Made by a program: the position numbers and the translations under genes. The notes under the pieces were generated by a model. That model was given only the letters and a program-made list of their open reading frames with translations. It did not search any database and was not told the origin of the DNA. DNA of 64,000 nucleotides from a virus. The first letter of the stretch is position 1; every line of letters begins with the position of its first letter. Where the stretch lies: positions 1 through 64,000 of IMG/VR virus record IMGVR_UViG_3300042868_005761. The stretch is one strand, 5' to 3'. Shown here piece after piece: positions 16,632 through 23,622 of this stretch.

Positions 16632-17495
16632 TCGGACTGATAGAGATAGGAGTCTACCCTCCGAAGTTAAGAGCACCTGTCCGCGGGACTCGGGGTAGAA
16701 CTCATGTGCTGGATCTCCTAAGGAGGCACATGTTTAAACAGAAGAGGGGACGACCTAGGGTATGTCGTAAAACTACCCGACTTTTTACGGCGATAGTGGG
16801 TTACACTAGTTCTAGTAGTAGGGTGTAAACTCTATTAGAACTACCATGAAGCGCCATCCTTCAAGAGTTTACTAGTACAATCATAAGTGCGCCTGCCGCT
16901 TATGGGAACCTAGTGAGAGTCAGTTAGTTGCTGTGGGTGTATGGGAGCATAGCACGGTGACGAAAGTCTGCCGTGTTTATGCCGCTACCAGCACATATGG
17001 GTCATTGACTCATAACCACGAAACCTGGCTATATAAAAAGGCTGGTTACTGGTTGGAGCCCTGCCACTAGTAATAAGATAGACATGGGCTTCAAATCCTC
17101 TAGAAAAACCATAGGTGAGCCTGCCACTTATTGGGAACCTAGAGGTAGTCAGGGTTGCAAACCTGGCTTTAGCGATGGGCTGGCTGTTAGTGGACCCCTG
17201 CCACTAATGGAGAAAGACGAACATGGGGTGGTGACTAGTTGGAGCCCTGCCGCTAGTAACGAGATAAACATGGGCACTATCGGAACTCCTTTACTCACCC
17301 TCGGGAAGGATAGGTAGATAAGACAAAGAGGTACTCGTCTGTCCTAGCAGATGAGCAGTGCTGCAGCGCTGTAATATATAGGAGTCCCCAAGCCGTTTCT
17401 CGGGTTTGGATTATGGCTTTAGACAGAGGTTTGATCAGTCTGGTGACGCAACGGACCACACGCGGTTATGGGTTCGATTCCCATATGATTGAATT
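16632..17495 (+). ncRNA. Large structured RNA candidate with repeated CCTGCC-loop hairpins and pseudoknots
   Basis: About 860 bases with no credible ORF but dense pairing: AGTC-TTCG-GACT (16632), CATGTGC/GCACATG with inner CTCC/GGAG (16703-16732), TAGTTCTA/TAGAACTA (16807-16843), a GAAA-capped stem (16947-16982), CTCGTCTG/CAGATGAG (17334-17355), CAGTGC/GCGCTG (17356-17371) and CCAAGCC/GGTTTGG (17388-17409). Five hairpins with loops containing CC(C)TGCC sit at 16882-16904, 17046-17073, 17111-17131, 17187-17207 and 17231-17260, with different stems that still pair. In three, the loop also pairs downstream: AGCCC/GGGCT (17057, 17086), ACCCC/GGGGT (17194, 17225) and GCCC/GGGC (17244, 17272). It ends in a T-arm-like hairpin at 17468-17484. 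Its size and placement near small genes and tRNAs recall GOLLD or ROOL RNAs, but I cannot assign it to either. Confidence 0.75.
17468..17484 (+). other. tRNA T-arm-like hairpin
   Basis: ATGGG-TTCGATT-CCCAT has the exact form of a tRNA T-arm with the conserved TTCGA loop. No matching acceptor, D-arm or anticodon arm can be folded around it in normal tRNA spacing, so it is either a tRNA remnant or a tRNA-like module at the end of the structured RNA. Confidence 0.5.
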
Positions 17496-17517
17496 ACTTT
17501 TACTAAGAGGTTACAAG

Positions 17518-17682
17518 ATGAGAAATCAGTTTCCTGGAGTATGTTACCGATGCGGCAAGACTGTTCCTGCTAAGGAGGGACACTTTGAACGTCACATCGG
17601 TACTTGGCGAACACAACATGTCGACTGTGCAATCAAGTACAGAGGCACATCTTACAGTCACACTGCTACAAACAAGGAGTAG
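17518..17682 (+). CDS. Small zinc-finger-like protein
   Basis: 54 residues from the ATG at 17518, which follows AAGAGGT. The longer in-frame start at 17413 would run through the T-arm-like hairpin and has no SD, so it was not chosen. The pattern CYRCGK...H...H...C fits a compact zinc-binding finger (CxxC, then two His and one Cys). Phages often encode such small regulators. Target unknown. Confidence 0.6.
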   Translation: MRNQFPGVCYRCGKTVPAKEGHFERHIGTWRTQHVDCAIKYRGTSYSHTATNKE

Positions 17683-17685
17683 CAC

Positions 17686-18267
17686 ATGAACAACAAGAAC
17701 ACGATCTTCAATTTCAGCGCTGTCCGCCTTTTCGCAACCGAGATCGCCAAGAGGATGAACCATCTCGGATACGATACGACCTACTCGGTTGCCATGACCG
17801 AGTTCAGTGGCCCGACCATCAGCTCCGCCATCAGGGGCAACACGGAAAAGGAAGGGTACTACATCGTGGAGCACGGGATGTTCCACGACGCACGCAAAGG
17901 CTTCGAGGTCAATTTCACGATTAGCCTCCCCAGTCCCGAAGGCGGATACATCACCGAATGGGTCAGCGCCAAAATCAACAGGATCCGTCTCCGTGACTAC
18001 CTGGAGACCGAGGAGACCCTGTACTCCGTCCCGACTCTGGAAGTGTACTCGGAGCGGTTTGGAGAGACCGCTGCCTTCTACAGTGCAATCCCCACCTTGA
18101 CGAAGCACTTTGACTTCACGGTCAAGAACGTCAAGGCTGACATGGACAGTCTCATCAACCTGTTCTGGGGACAGAAGAGCCTCCTCAGCAAGATTGAAGA
18201 CCCCGACTGTGCCATCGAGGAGTTTAATAACCTCCTGGTTGAGTTGGGAAGTTCTGTCTCGTCCTAG
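17686..18267 (+). CDS. Protein of unknown function
   Basis: 193 residues starting three bases after the previous stop, with AAGGAG seven bases upstream of the ATG. The fold appears mixed alpha/beta with no membrane segment and no recognised motif. The gene is GC-richer than the genes after 21.7 kb. It is followed by a second gene-free structured stretch. Confidence 0.7.
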   Translation: MNNKNTIFNFSAVRLFATEIAKRMNHLGYDTTYSVAMTEFSGPTISSAIRGNTEKEGYYIVEHGMFHDARKGFEVNFTISLPSPEGGYITEWVSAKINRIRLRDYLETEETLYSVPTLEVYSERFGETAAFYSAIPTLTKHFDFTVKNVKADMDSLINLFWGQKSLLSKIEDPDCAIEEFNNLLVELGSSVSS

Positions 18268-18420
18268 TAGTCAACTGATTACTAGTAGGTCCACAGCCTG
18301 AAACCTGCCCGTTGGTAGGCTAACCTATCAGATGTCATGTCTGGTAGCCACAAAGGCTGAATCACTTCCTTATGGTAACAGATGGGTTCGAATCCTGTCA
18401 GGAAGACTTTACCCCCTTAT
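18268..18420 (+). ncRNA. Structured RNA candidate ending in a T-arm/acceptor-like minihelix
   Basis: Gene-free segment with an enclosing CAGCC/GGCTG stem (18294-18298 with 18355-18359), an inner eight-pair stem CTATCAGA/TCTGGTAG (18325-18347), and a 3' minihelix CTTCCT/AGGAAG (18365-18405) capped by a T-arm-like hairpin containing GGGTTCGAATCC. It looks like half a tRNA, with acceptor and T-arm but no D or anticodon arm. It may be an independent RNA or a decayed tRNA. Confidence 0.5.
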
Positions 18421-18433
18421 ATAGAGGTTTGTC

Positions 18434-18889
18434 ATGGAAAAGCAGTTTGCAATGGAAACGGTTCAGGACATGGATAAGATCCTTGCTATCCTCAAGCCCA
18501 AACTTGAAGATAGTAAGATGAAGTATCACTTCCTCAAAGAAGAGGACACCACCGAGTGGCATTACAAAGACCAACAGGAATACTGGAGAGTCCGTAAGTC
18601 AGTCGTAGACACTTACTTCAACTGCTTGCAGATGAATGAGTGGGCCGGAGATTATCGCCGTTTTCTGGAAACAGGTCTTGATGGATGGACCTCTAGGGAT
18701 CTGTCGAAGGTCGGCAAAGAGATCCTCAACAGATACCTCAACAAAGTAGTTGAGGAAACCTGGTGGGATGCCAATGAGGACCGCCTTATGGGAGAATTCG
18801 AAAGTTCCCGCCAAGGACTCGGCGATGATGACCGCAACTTTGAGTGGTACATCAATCAGCAATACGAGACTTACCTCCACGAACTGTAA
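18434..18889 (+). CDS. Acidic protein of unknown function
   Basis: 151 residues, predicted mostly helical and charged, with many aromatic residues (WHYKDQQEYWRVRK). Family not recognised. The start at 18434 is preceded by AGAGGT seven bases upstream. No membrane segment. The gene lies between the structured segment at 18.3 kb and a run of very small genes. Confidence 0.65.
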   Translation: MEKQFAMETVQDMDKILAILKPKLEDSKMKYHFLKEEDTTEWHYKDQQEYWRVRKSVVDTYFNCLQMNEWAGDYRRFLETGLDGWTSRDLSKVGKEILNRYLNKVVEETWWDANEDRLMGEFESSRQGLGDDDRNFEWYINQQYETYLHEL

Positions 18890-18900
18890 CGAGAAAACCA

Positions 18901-19047
18901 ATGAAGCATATCAATCTTAGAGTGTTTGTCGTAAATAAAGGTATTGTTATCAATGAGAAGCATAACAATATCGATACGGCAATGAACCGTGGAGTAGTTC
19001 TCGCAAACAACCTTGGTGGTCGATGGACCATCACTATCAGTAAGTAG
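18901..19047 (+). CDS. Small protein of unknown function
   Basis: 48 residues from the ATG at 18901, with a weak upstream SD (ACGAGAA). It has a beta-like segment (INLRVFVVNKGIVINE) followed by a short helix. No family recognised. It is a member of a tightly spaced run of tiny genes with only 6-12 bases between them. Confidence 0.5.
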   Translation: MKHINLRVFVVNKGIVINEKHNNIDTAMNRGVVLANNLGGRWTITISK

Positions 19048-19053
19048 GATATA

Positions 19054-19218
19054 ATGAGCAAGAGCTTCAGATTCGACAAGAAAGAACTCAAGAGTTATCA
19101 GCTCCAGAATATGCATAACGCCAACCATGGCGATAAGCGTAAGCAGAACGAGATCGAGGAAACTCGGAAGTTCGATTGGAGAGAAGAGATTGGGAGAAAC
19201 GCGTTAGACCCCCAATAG
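19054..19218 (+). CDS. Small basic/charged protein of unknown function
   Basis: 54 residues, very rich in Lys, Glu, Asn and Gln, probably one long helix. The start at 19054 lies six bases after the previous stop and follows a TAGGATA word. No hydrophobic segment. It could be a small nucleic-acid-binding or inhibitor protein, but nothing specific supports that. Confidence 0.45.
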   Translation: MSKSFRFDKKELKSYQLQNMHNANHGDKRKQNEIEETRKFDWREEIGRNALDPQ

Positions 19219-19400
19219 GTAATACTGGTTGATCCTTAAAAGACCAGAGGTTTGGTATCCCAGAAAATCCTGCATAGATCTAGTTCGCTAGGTCTAGAGC
19301 AAAACTGTCCTAGTTCAGAAAATAACTAGGTGGTACGTCTGGTAACCCAGAGCGCAAAGGCCCCTCTCATCTAGCAATAGGCGGGAGGGGCCCCACACTT
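19219..19400 (+). ncRNA. Structured RNA candidate
   Basis: About 180 gene-free bases made almost entirely of perfect hairpins: CTGGT/ACCAG (19225-19247), TAGATCTAG-TTCG-CTAGGTCTA (19275-19296), CCTAGTT/AACTAGG (19309-19330), CTGG-TAAC-CCAG (19339-19350) and GGCCCCTC/GAGGGGCC (19359-19392). It is followed by the repeated terminator at 19411. Serial tetraloop hairpins and a closing terminator suggest a discrete, stable small RNA. The class is not recognised. Confidence 0.6.
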
Positions 19401-19410
19401 TATAAGACTA

Positions 19411-19433
19411 GAGGGGCTATCGCCCCTTCTTTG
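19411..19433 (+). terminator. Repeated GGGGC-TATC-GCCCC terminator, copy 4
   Basis: GAGGGGC-TATC-GCCCC followed by TTCTTTG. Same hairpin as at 15685 and 16361. It closes the structured segment at 19219-19400. Confidence 0.8.
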
Positions 19434-19459
19434 TTTGGAACCAATTCCAAGGAGGAAAA

Positions 19460-19570
19460 GTGGCCGACAAGAGTACGTTTATCTTTGTGATGTTGCTTCT
19501 AGTTACAACAAAACTTCTAATAGATGACTTTAGCAGTATGCTAACAGTATTAGATCTCTTGTTGTGGTAG
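19460..19570 (+). CDS. Tiny membrane peptide
   Basis: 36 residues starting at GTG 19460 after a near-ideal AAGGAGG. The middle is hydrophobic (FIFVMLLLVTTKLLI), enough for one membrane span. The strong SD is the main reason for accepting such a short frame. Function unknown. Confidence 0.5.
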   Translation: MADKSTFIFVMLLLVTTKLLIDDFSSMLTVLDLLLW

Positions 19571-19649
19571 AGGTACGATTCCTATTGTTCCTATTAGGTT
19601 TGATGTTTAAGTTCGTCTGGTTGATCAAAATCCTCAATTAGGAGATCCC

Positions 19650-19811
19650 GTGTATAACCCCGATCCGAATCTGTTCAACATTAACTATAGAGACGCAGAC
19701 AACATCAGTTATCTAGTTGCAAGACTTGAACTGACATGGGGCTCTGAGCGTATCAATACACTTATGAAAGCAGCCAGAACTATTCTGGATAACCAAGAGA
19801 AGGAGAACTAA
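19650..19811 (+). CDS. Small helical protein of unknown function
   Basis: 53 residues from GTG 19650, six bases after AGGAG. The second half is probably an amphipathic helix. The gene ends in AAGGAGAACTAATG, where its last codons form the SD of the following gene and its stop overlaps the next ATG, so the two are translationally coupled. Confidence 0.5.
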   Translation: MYNPDPNLFNINYRDADNISYLVARLELTWGSERINTLMKAARTILDNQEKEN

Positions 19812-19963
19812 TGCGAAACATTCTGATGAGTAGTGTGTCTTTTAGTATGAGCCATGCCAATGGAACTGCAAGCATTGTGGTTCCTGTCTGGTATACAATC
19901 CTGTATTTCTGTGCCAGCATGTTTTGGCCAGTAGTTGCAGCATGGGCCCTGTGTAGCCGCTAG
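19811..19963 (+). CDS. Small membrane protein
   Basis: 50 residues from the ATG at 19811, coupled to the gene before by a one-base stop/start overlap and an AAGGAG. The hydrophobic segment SIVVPVWYTILYFCASMFWPVVAAWAL, shown here only in outline, spans about residues 22-47 and should cross the membrane once. The stop codon lies directly against a terminator. Function unknown. Confidence 0.5.
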   Translation: MRNILMSSVSFSMSHANGTASIVVPVWYTILYFCASMFWPVVAAWALCSR

Positions 19964-19984
19964 AGGGGCTATCGCCCCTTTCTT
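19963..19984 (+). terminator. Repeated GGGGC-TATC-GCCCC terminator, copy 5
   Basis: Begins at the last base of the preceding stop codon: GAGGGGC-TATC-GCCCCTTTCTT. Identical stem and loop to the four other copies between 15.6 and 19.4 kb. Confidence 0.85.
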
Positions 19985-20043
19985 GTGTGAAATTAATTAA
20001 TATTAGTAACCAATTGTCCGTAGAAAAACGGAAAGGAGATAGA

Positions 20044-20433
20044 ATGCAAGATCTTAATGAAGTTAGAGTTCGTGGTCGTCTTACTAAGAGCCCTGAGTTG
20101 AGCAGTTCCGAGTCCGCACAGTCCCGTGCCGTTCTCAATGTCTGCACCAACTACCGTTACACCAACGCCAAGGGTGAGAAGGTTTCCAAGCCTTCATACC
20201 ATCGCGTCGTTGTCTTTGGTCCCAATGCTGAGAATGCTTCCAAGTATCTCGGTAAAGGTCATCAGGTAGAAATCGATGGTCGCAGTGAAACTCGTGAGTA
20301 CAAGACAGAGACGGGAGACCGCCGCTGGATCACGGAGATCATCGCAGATGTAGTTCGGTACGGTGAAGCCCCTAAGAAGGCAGAGTCGTCAGAGCCTGTC
20401 ATCGAAACTGTAACGGACATTGATCCGTTCTAA
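20044..20433 (+). CDS. ssb: Single-stranded DNA-binding protein (SSB), second copy
   Basis: 129 residues from the ATG at 20044 (SD AAAGGAGAT). OB-fold signs: VRVRGRLTKSPEL at the start, a basic central strand region with YHRVVVFGPNAENASKYLGKG, WITEIIADVVRYG, and the acidic tip TDIDPF. It differs clearly from the SSB at 15825, so the window carries two distinct SSBs with the same kind of C-terminal tip. They may act at different stages or on different partners. Confidence 0.88.
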   Translation: MQDLNEVRVRGRLTKSPELSSSESAQSRAVLNVCTNYRYTNAKGEKVSKPSYHRVVVFGPNAENASKYLGKGHQVEIDGRSETREYKTETGDRRWITEIIADVVRYGEAPKKAESSEPVIETVTDIDPF

Positions 20434-20461
20434 CCAACTACTAGGGTAAAACCTAGGCTGC

Positions 20462-20536
20462 GTGCCCGTAGCACAGTTGGATAGTTGCAACGGCCTTCTA
20501 AGCCGTAGGTCACTGGTTCAAGTCCAGTCGGGCACA
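20462..20536 (+). tRNA. tRNA-Arg (UCU)
   Basis: Full cloverleaf: acceptor GTGCCCG/CGGGCAC, anticodon stem ACGGC/GCCGT with loop CTTCTAA (anticodon TCT), and T-arm ACTGG-TTCAAGT-CCAGT. The discriminator base is A and CCA is not encoded. It is isolated from the main tRNA cluster and lies just after the second SSB. It would read AGA/AGG. Confidence 0.93.
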
Positions 20537-20586
20537 CTGTTAAAACATTAACGCTCTATTTCAGAGCCAACAAAAGAGGTGTGAGA

Positions 20587-20907
20587 ATGAAGATTCCGTT
20601 TACGTGTAGTGGGACAATCAAGATCGGCAACACCGCTGGACCTGTCACGGCTCGAGTTACTACTGAGCGTGGAAGTTTTGTGGTTACCCGATGCAAGATC
20701 ATGAATGGATCCGAAGCAGGTGCAGACGCAGAGGTCTGGGCCCCAGGAGAGATTGGTGCTGATGGCTTTAGCCTGAGCTTCAAGGATCTTCCTGTATTTC
20801 TTAAGCGTCACAACAAGGGCGCTGACGGCAAGCCGATGTATCCAGGCTACCGTTCAATCCAGATTCACGCACCTAATGCAGGTGCCTTTCGTCGAGTGGA
20901 GGGTTAA
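20587..20907 (+). CDS. Protein of unknown function
   Basis: 106 residues from the ATG at 20587, with AGAGGTG upstream. An in-frame GTG at 20581 overlaps the SD and is less likely. The protein looks beta-rich (TCSGTIKIGNTAGPVTARV...). It ends with a TAA directly abutting the next ATG, so it probably works with or is co-translated with the membrane protein downstream. No family assigned. Confidence 0.65.
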   Translation: MKIPFTCSGTIKIGNTAGPVTARVTTERGSFVVTRCKIMNGSEAGADAEVWAPGEIGADGFSLSFKDLPVFLKRHNKGADGKPMYPGYRSIQIHAPNAGAFRRVEG

Positions 20908-21273
20908 ATGGCTGATATCGGTGGTGATCAAGCAGTTACACTTGGGACTAAGGTTGCAAGTGCTGGTGCAGCGGGCGCTCTCTGGGGTCTCTTCGCTACG
21001 GCGTTCCTTTTGATTCCTGCCCTTATCGGCGGTATCCTGTTTCCCTTCGCTAAGAAGGCACAGGGCGCGCTGAACAACAAGGTGCAGCAGATCAATTCGA
21101 ATGCCAAGGAAGAGCCTCGGCAGATGTCTAAGCAGCAGAGGGAGTACCAGCGCAAGTTGGACGCTCTCAATGCTGAGCGGGAAGAGATGGAGCTTCAGGC
21201 AAGGCTAGAGGCACTTAGCCAGAAGAAGCGCAAGGCAAAGGGCAATAGTTCCAGGACCAGCGCTACCATCTAA
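20908..21273 (+). CDS. Membrane protein with coiled-coil tail
   Basis: 121 residues. Residues about 20-46 are strongly hydrophobic (AGALWGLFATAFLLIPALIG) and form one or two short membrane segments. The remainder is a charged coiled coil rich in Gln, Arg and Glu, ending in a basic, Ser-rich tail. The start at 20908 directly abuts the previous stop. The topology resembles small phage membrane-tether proteins. Role unknown. Confidence 0.65.
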   Translation: MADIGGDQAVTLGTKVASAGAAGALWGLFATAFLLIPALIGGILFPFAKKAQGALNNKVQQINSNAKEEPRQMSKQQREYQRKLDALNAEREEMELQARLEALSQKKRKAKGNSSRTSATI

Positions 21274-21286
21274 TCCTCGTGGGGGC

Positions 21287-21322
21287 CAACACCTGAGAGA
21301 CTTTAGGGTCTCAAGGGTGTTG
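21287..21322 (+). ncRNA. Two-part hairpin in a 400-base gene-free region
   Basis: CAACACC/GGTGTTG encloses GAGAC-TTTAGG-GTCTC. There is no T-run, so it is not a simple terminator. The rest of the gap (21274-21673) holds a 14-bp direct repeat AAAAGAGGCCGGAG at 21361 and 21443, AT-rich stretches with TATAGGG words, and the tandem repeat described separately. No coding potential was seen on either strand that resembles neighbouring genes. Confidence 0.5.
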
Positions 21323-21512
21323 AGCTCCTGCGGGATTCCTGCAACAAAGGATGCTGGCAAAAAAGAGGCCGGAGATTACTTTGGCAGGTTTTGCCCTATA
21401 GGGGTATATAACGAGTAAAAAGAGTTTAAACTTAAAAGGGTCAAAAGAGGCCGGAGTTACCCGCGAGCCTATATAGGGATATATAAAAGATATATACTTA
21501 TTGGAGAAGCGG

Positions 21513-21587
21513 GGTAGGTATCATGCAGGGTATAAAGCAGGTATGATGCAGGTATTATGCAGGTATACGGTAGGTATCATGCAGGGT
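21513..21587. repeat. Tandem/direct repeats of a GTATCATGCAGG-type unit
   Basis: The 19-mer GGTAGGTATCATGCAGGGT occurs exactly at 21513-21531 and 21569-21587. Between them lie degenerate copies of the same unit (GCAGGTATGATGCAGGTATTATGCAGGTAT). The array lies about 90 bases before the gene at 21674, next to AT-rich DNA, so protein-binding iterons of an operator or replication origin are possible. Confidence 0.7.
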
Positions 21588-21673
21588 CTGTAGAGCATGA
21601 CATGCCTTTTGATCTTTTTAAGTCTTCTCTCTCCTATTGAGATCTTCTCTTTAATCATGTAGAGGTTTACTAG

Positions 21674-23083
21674 ATGTATGACTTTAATGCGTTTGTTGAG
21701 GATAAGCACTACTTGTGGACTAATATGATTAGTCGTCTTGATATTAAGATGAGGAATATGCCGCGCCATTACAGTAGAAAGAGTAAGAGTGGCGCTTTTA
21801 AGACAAGTAGTAAGTGGCACTATATTAAGCCTATGATGTCTCGGCACAAGACTATTATTAACTTGGTTGCCGGCCTTGGCTACTGGCATAAGGACAGGCA
21901 AGATAGACTTGATTTGGCTATCACTACTATCTCTGCTTGTCATCAGACTAGTGAGATGAGTAAGGATCCTCGTTGTTCCTTCCTTAGGGAGTCTAATGAT
22001 CTTGTTGATCTTACTTGGGCTCTTAAGGATCTTCATAATGCCCGTACCCCTTGGGAAAAGTTCACTGTAAAGCGGGCTTTTAACACTGGGTATTCCTGCT
22101 TAAAGTACACTGATAGGCGGCTAGTTCTTAATAAGATTCCTCAGTCTATTCGTACTATGAAAGCTTGGGATTCTGTTAAGGTTTGGCCTACTGGTAGTAT
22201 TGATGACGATACGACTTTGTCTCTGATTCAGAATCATCCTATTAATGCAGAATTCATTCAGAGCTACAAGTACCGTACCTTTAGTAATCGGCGGCTTTCC
22301 TGGTTTCATTCTGGTCTTGCTGCAGAGTATGTCCAGTTGATTCCTATTAATCATGCTGAACGTACCAGTAGCGATACTCTTCCTAAGCTACTTGCTGATA
22401 TTGACAAGAATCAAGCTACTCTTTATACAAAGATGAGCAAGGTTAACGATGTTAAGATTCTTGATGGCTGGGTAAACGCTATGAAGGAAGTTCATCCTGC
22501 TAATGTTGGTACTGGTCTTGCAGAGGCTGTAGACAAGTTTATTAAGGATGGTTACCGTATGGGCCTTCCTGGTCTTCGAGCCAGAGATGAGCGTCTTAGT
22601 GCTATTGATTACGAGAATATGAGTGTTCTTGAAATGATCAATGCTAGTGTTAATAATCATAGAATTGCGGCGGAACAGAATCGTCTTGCCTTGCTTAAGT
22701 ATGATGTTAATGTTCCTGACCGTGACATGCCTACTCTTACTTTGCCGGAACATCTTGAGACGATCCGGATCAAGACCTCTAATGAGATGAGAGTTGCGGG
22801 TAGTGACTGTGCACACTGCATTGGTAGTTACTATGATGATAAAAGCCATATGTTTTTCCGTAAAGGAAACGTTTGTGCTATGGTCAGTATGACTAATGGT
22901 CAGATTGTTCAGTGCTTTGACCGGAACAATAAGAAGACTCCAGCTAGTAAGAGCTTCTCTTCTTATCTCAACGCTGAGATTAAGAAGGCTAAGTTGGAGT
23001 ATCCCACTCCTGCCCCAAAGAAAGTTAAATTTGCTATTCCTGCATTCTTGAATGGTCACGAAATGATTGATGCACCCTACTAA
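21674..23083 (+). CDS. PcfJ-like protein
   Basis: 469 residues. The C-terminal part contains RVAGSDCAHCIGSYYDD (about residues 373-390) followed by beta strands reading CAMVSMTNGQIVQCFDRNNKK, which fits the PcfJ-like family found on plasmids and phages (Cys-rich C-x(2)-C-(V/I)-G-x-Y, then a Q-x(3)-N region). The N-terminal 350 residues are helical and not assigned. The molecular role of the family is unclear. The start at 21674 follows AGAGGTT. This gene marks the switch to AT-richer DNA and a T-rich codon style. Confidence 0.55.
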   Translation: MYDFNAFVEDKHYLWTNMISRLDIKMRNMPRHYSRKSKSGAFKTSSKWHYIKPMMSRHKTIINLVAGLGYWHKDRQDRLDLAITTISACHQTSEMSKDPRCSFLRESNDLVDLTWALKDLHNARTPWEKFTVKRAFNTGYSCLKYTDRRLVLNKIPQSIRTMKAWDSVKVWPTGSIDDDTTLSLIQNHPINAEFIQSYKYRTFSNRRLSWFHSGLAAEYVQLIPINHAERTSSDTLPKLLADIDKNQATLYTKMSKVNDVKILDGWVNAMKEVHPANVGTGLAEAVDKFIKDGYRMGLPGLRARDERLSAIDYENMSVLEMINASVNNHRIAAEQNRLALLKYDVNVPDRDMPTLTLPEHLETIRIKTSNEMRVAGSDCAHCIGSYYDDKSHMFFRKGNVCAMVSMTNGQIVQCFDRNNKKTPASKSFSSYLNAEIKKAKLEYPTPAPKKVKFAIPAFLNGHEMIDAPY

Positions 23084-23096
23084 ATAGGAGAACTAA

Positions 23097-23318
23097 ATGC
23101 CTTACATTGGAGCTACTGTTACTGGCAATGAGAATATTCGTGAGTATCTTAAGAATGAGACCACTGAATTGAACTTTGATGAGGCTTGGCTTAGACAGGC
23201 TGAAACATTTCATCTAGTTCATAGTTCTTTTAGTGATCCTGGAGATGATTGGAATTCTTGGCGTCTTTATAATAAAGATCACGAAGAAATTGCAAGCGTA
23301 ACTCGTTCTGGATATTAA
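23097..23318 (+). CDS. Small protein, tandem duplicate copy A
   Basis: 73 residues, paralogous to the next gene: both read MP(Y/F), TGN.NIR.YL, ...VHSS or AHSS..., W.SWRLY, and end in GY. The start follows AGGAGA seven bases upstream. Unknown function. The conserved WxSWRLYxxxxxxI tail suggests a small beta-rich domain. Confidence 0.7.
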   Translation: MPYIGATVTGNENIREYLKNETTELNFDEAWLRQAETFHLVHSSFSDPGDDWNSWRLYNKDHEEIASVTRSGY

Positions 23319-23540
23319 ATGCCGTTCTATGGAAATATCATTACTGGTAATGCAAACATTCGGAAGTACCTTATTGATGGTAAATACGAATTGAAATTCT
23401 ATGAACATCAACTCAGTAGAGCTGTTAAGCTTAAGGTAGCTCATAGCTCTCTTAACGACCGTGGAAATGGTTGGAAGTCTTGGCGGCTTTACGATGAGAA
23501 CAACGATAAGATTGGCGATATCACACAATATGGATACTAA
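23319..23540 (+). CDS. Small protein, tandem duplicate copy B
   Basis: 73 residues, same length and layout as the gene before it, abutting its stop codon directly. There is no SD in the spacer, so translation probably depends on the upstream copy. The two have diverged at many positions, which indicates an old tandem duplication. Confidence 0.7.
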   Translation: MPFYGNIITGNANIRKYLIDGKYELKFYEHQLSRAVKLKVAHSSLNDRGNGWKSWRLYDENNDKIGDITQYGY

Positions 23541-23609
23541 ATGGAAATTGAAGCACCTTTCATCTTCTTTATAATCGTTGCTTTTATTTTAATTTGTTTG
23601 CCAATCTAG
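23541..23609 (+). CDS. Tiny hydrophobic peptide
   Basis: A 22-residue frame abutting the previous stop codon. Residues 7-22 are entirely hydrophobic (FIFFIIVAFILICLPI), sufficient for one membrane span. Accepted because of the exact abutment with the tandem pair. It may be spurious. Confidence 0.35.
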   Translation: MEIEAPFIFFIIVAFILICLPI

Positions 23610-23622
23610 GCAAAAAGTAAGT

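Noticed and set aside
17084-17317. Coding frame of 77 codons within the structured RNA
   Set aside because: It has no SD, runs across conserved hairpins and pseudoknots, and its residues simply mirror the repeated RNA motif.
17430-17495. Complete tRNA gene
   Set aside because: Only the T-arm folds properly. The acceptor needs CAATCAT upstream at tRNA distance, which is absent, and no anticodon stem forms.
16632-17495. tmRNA
   Set aside because: Repeated pseudoknots and a T-arm are suggestive, but there is no GGGG...TTCGAC 5' domain, no tag ORF ending in Ala-Ala-stop, and no acceptor pairing between the ends.
21513-21587. CRISPR array
   Set aside because: Repeat units are 10-19 bases, degenerate, and nearly without spacers. 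There are no cas genes.
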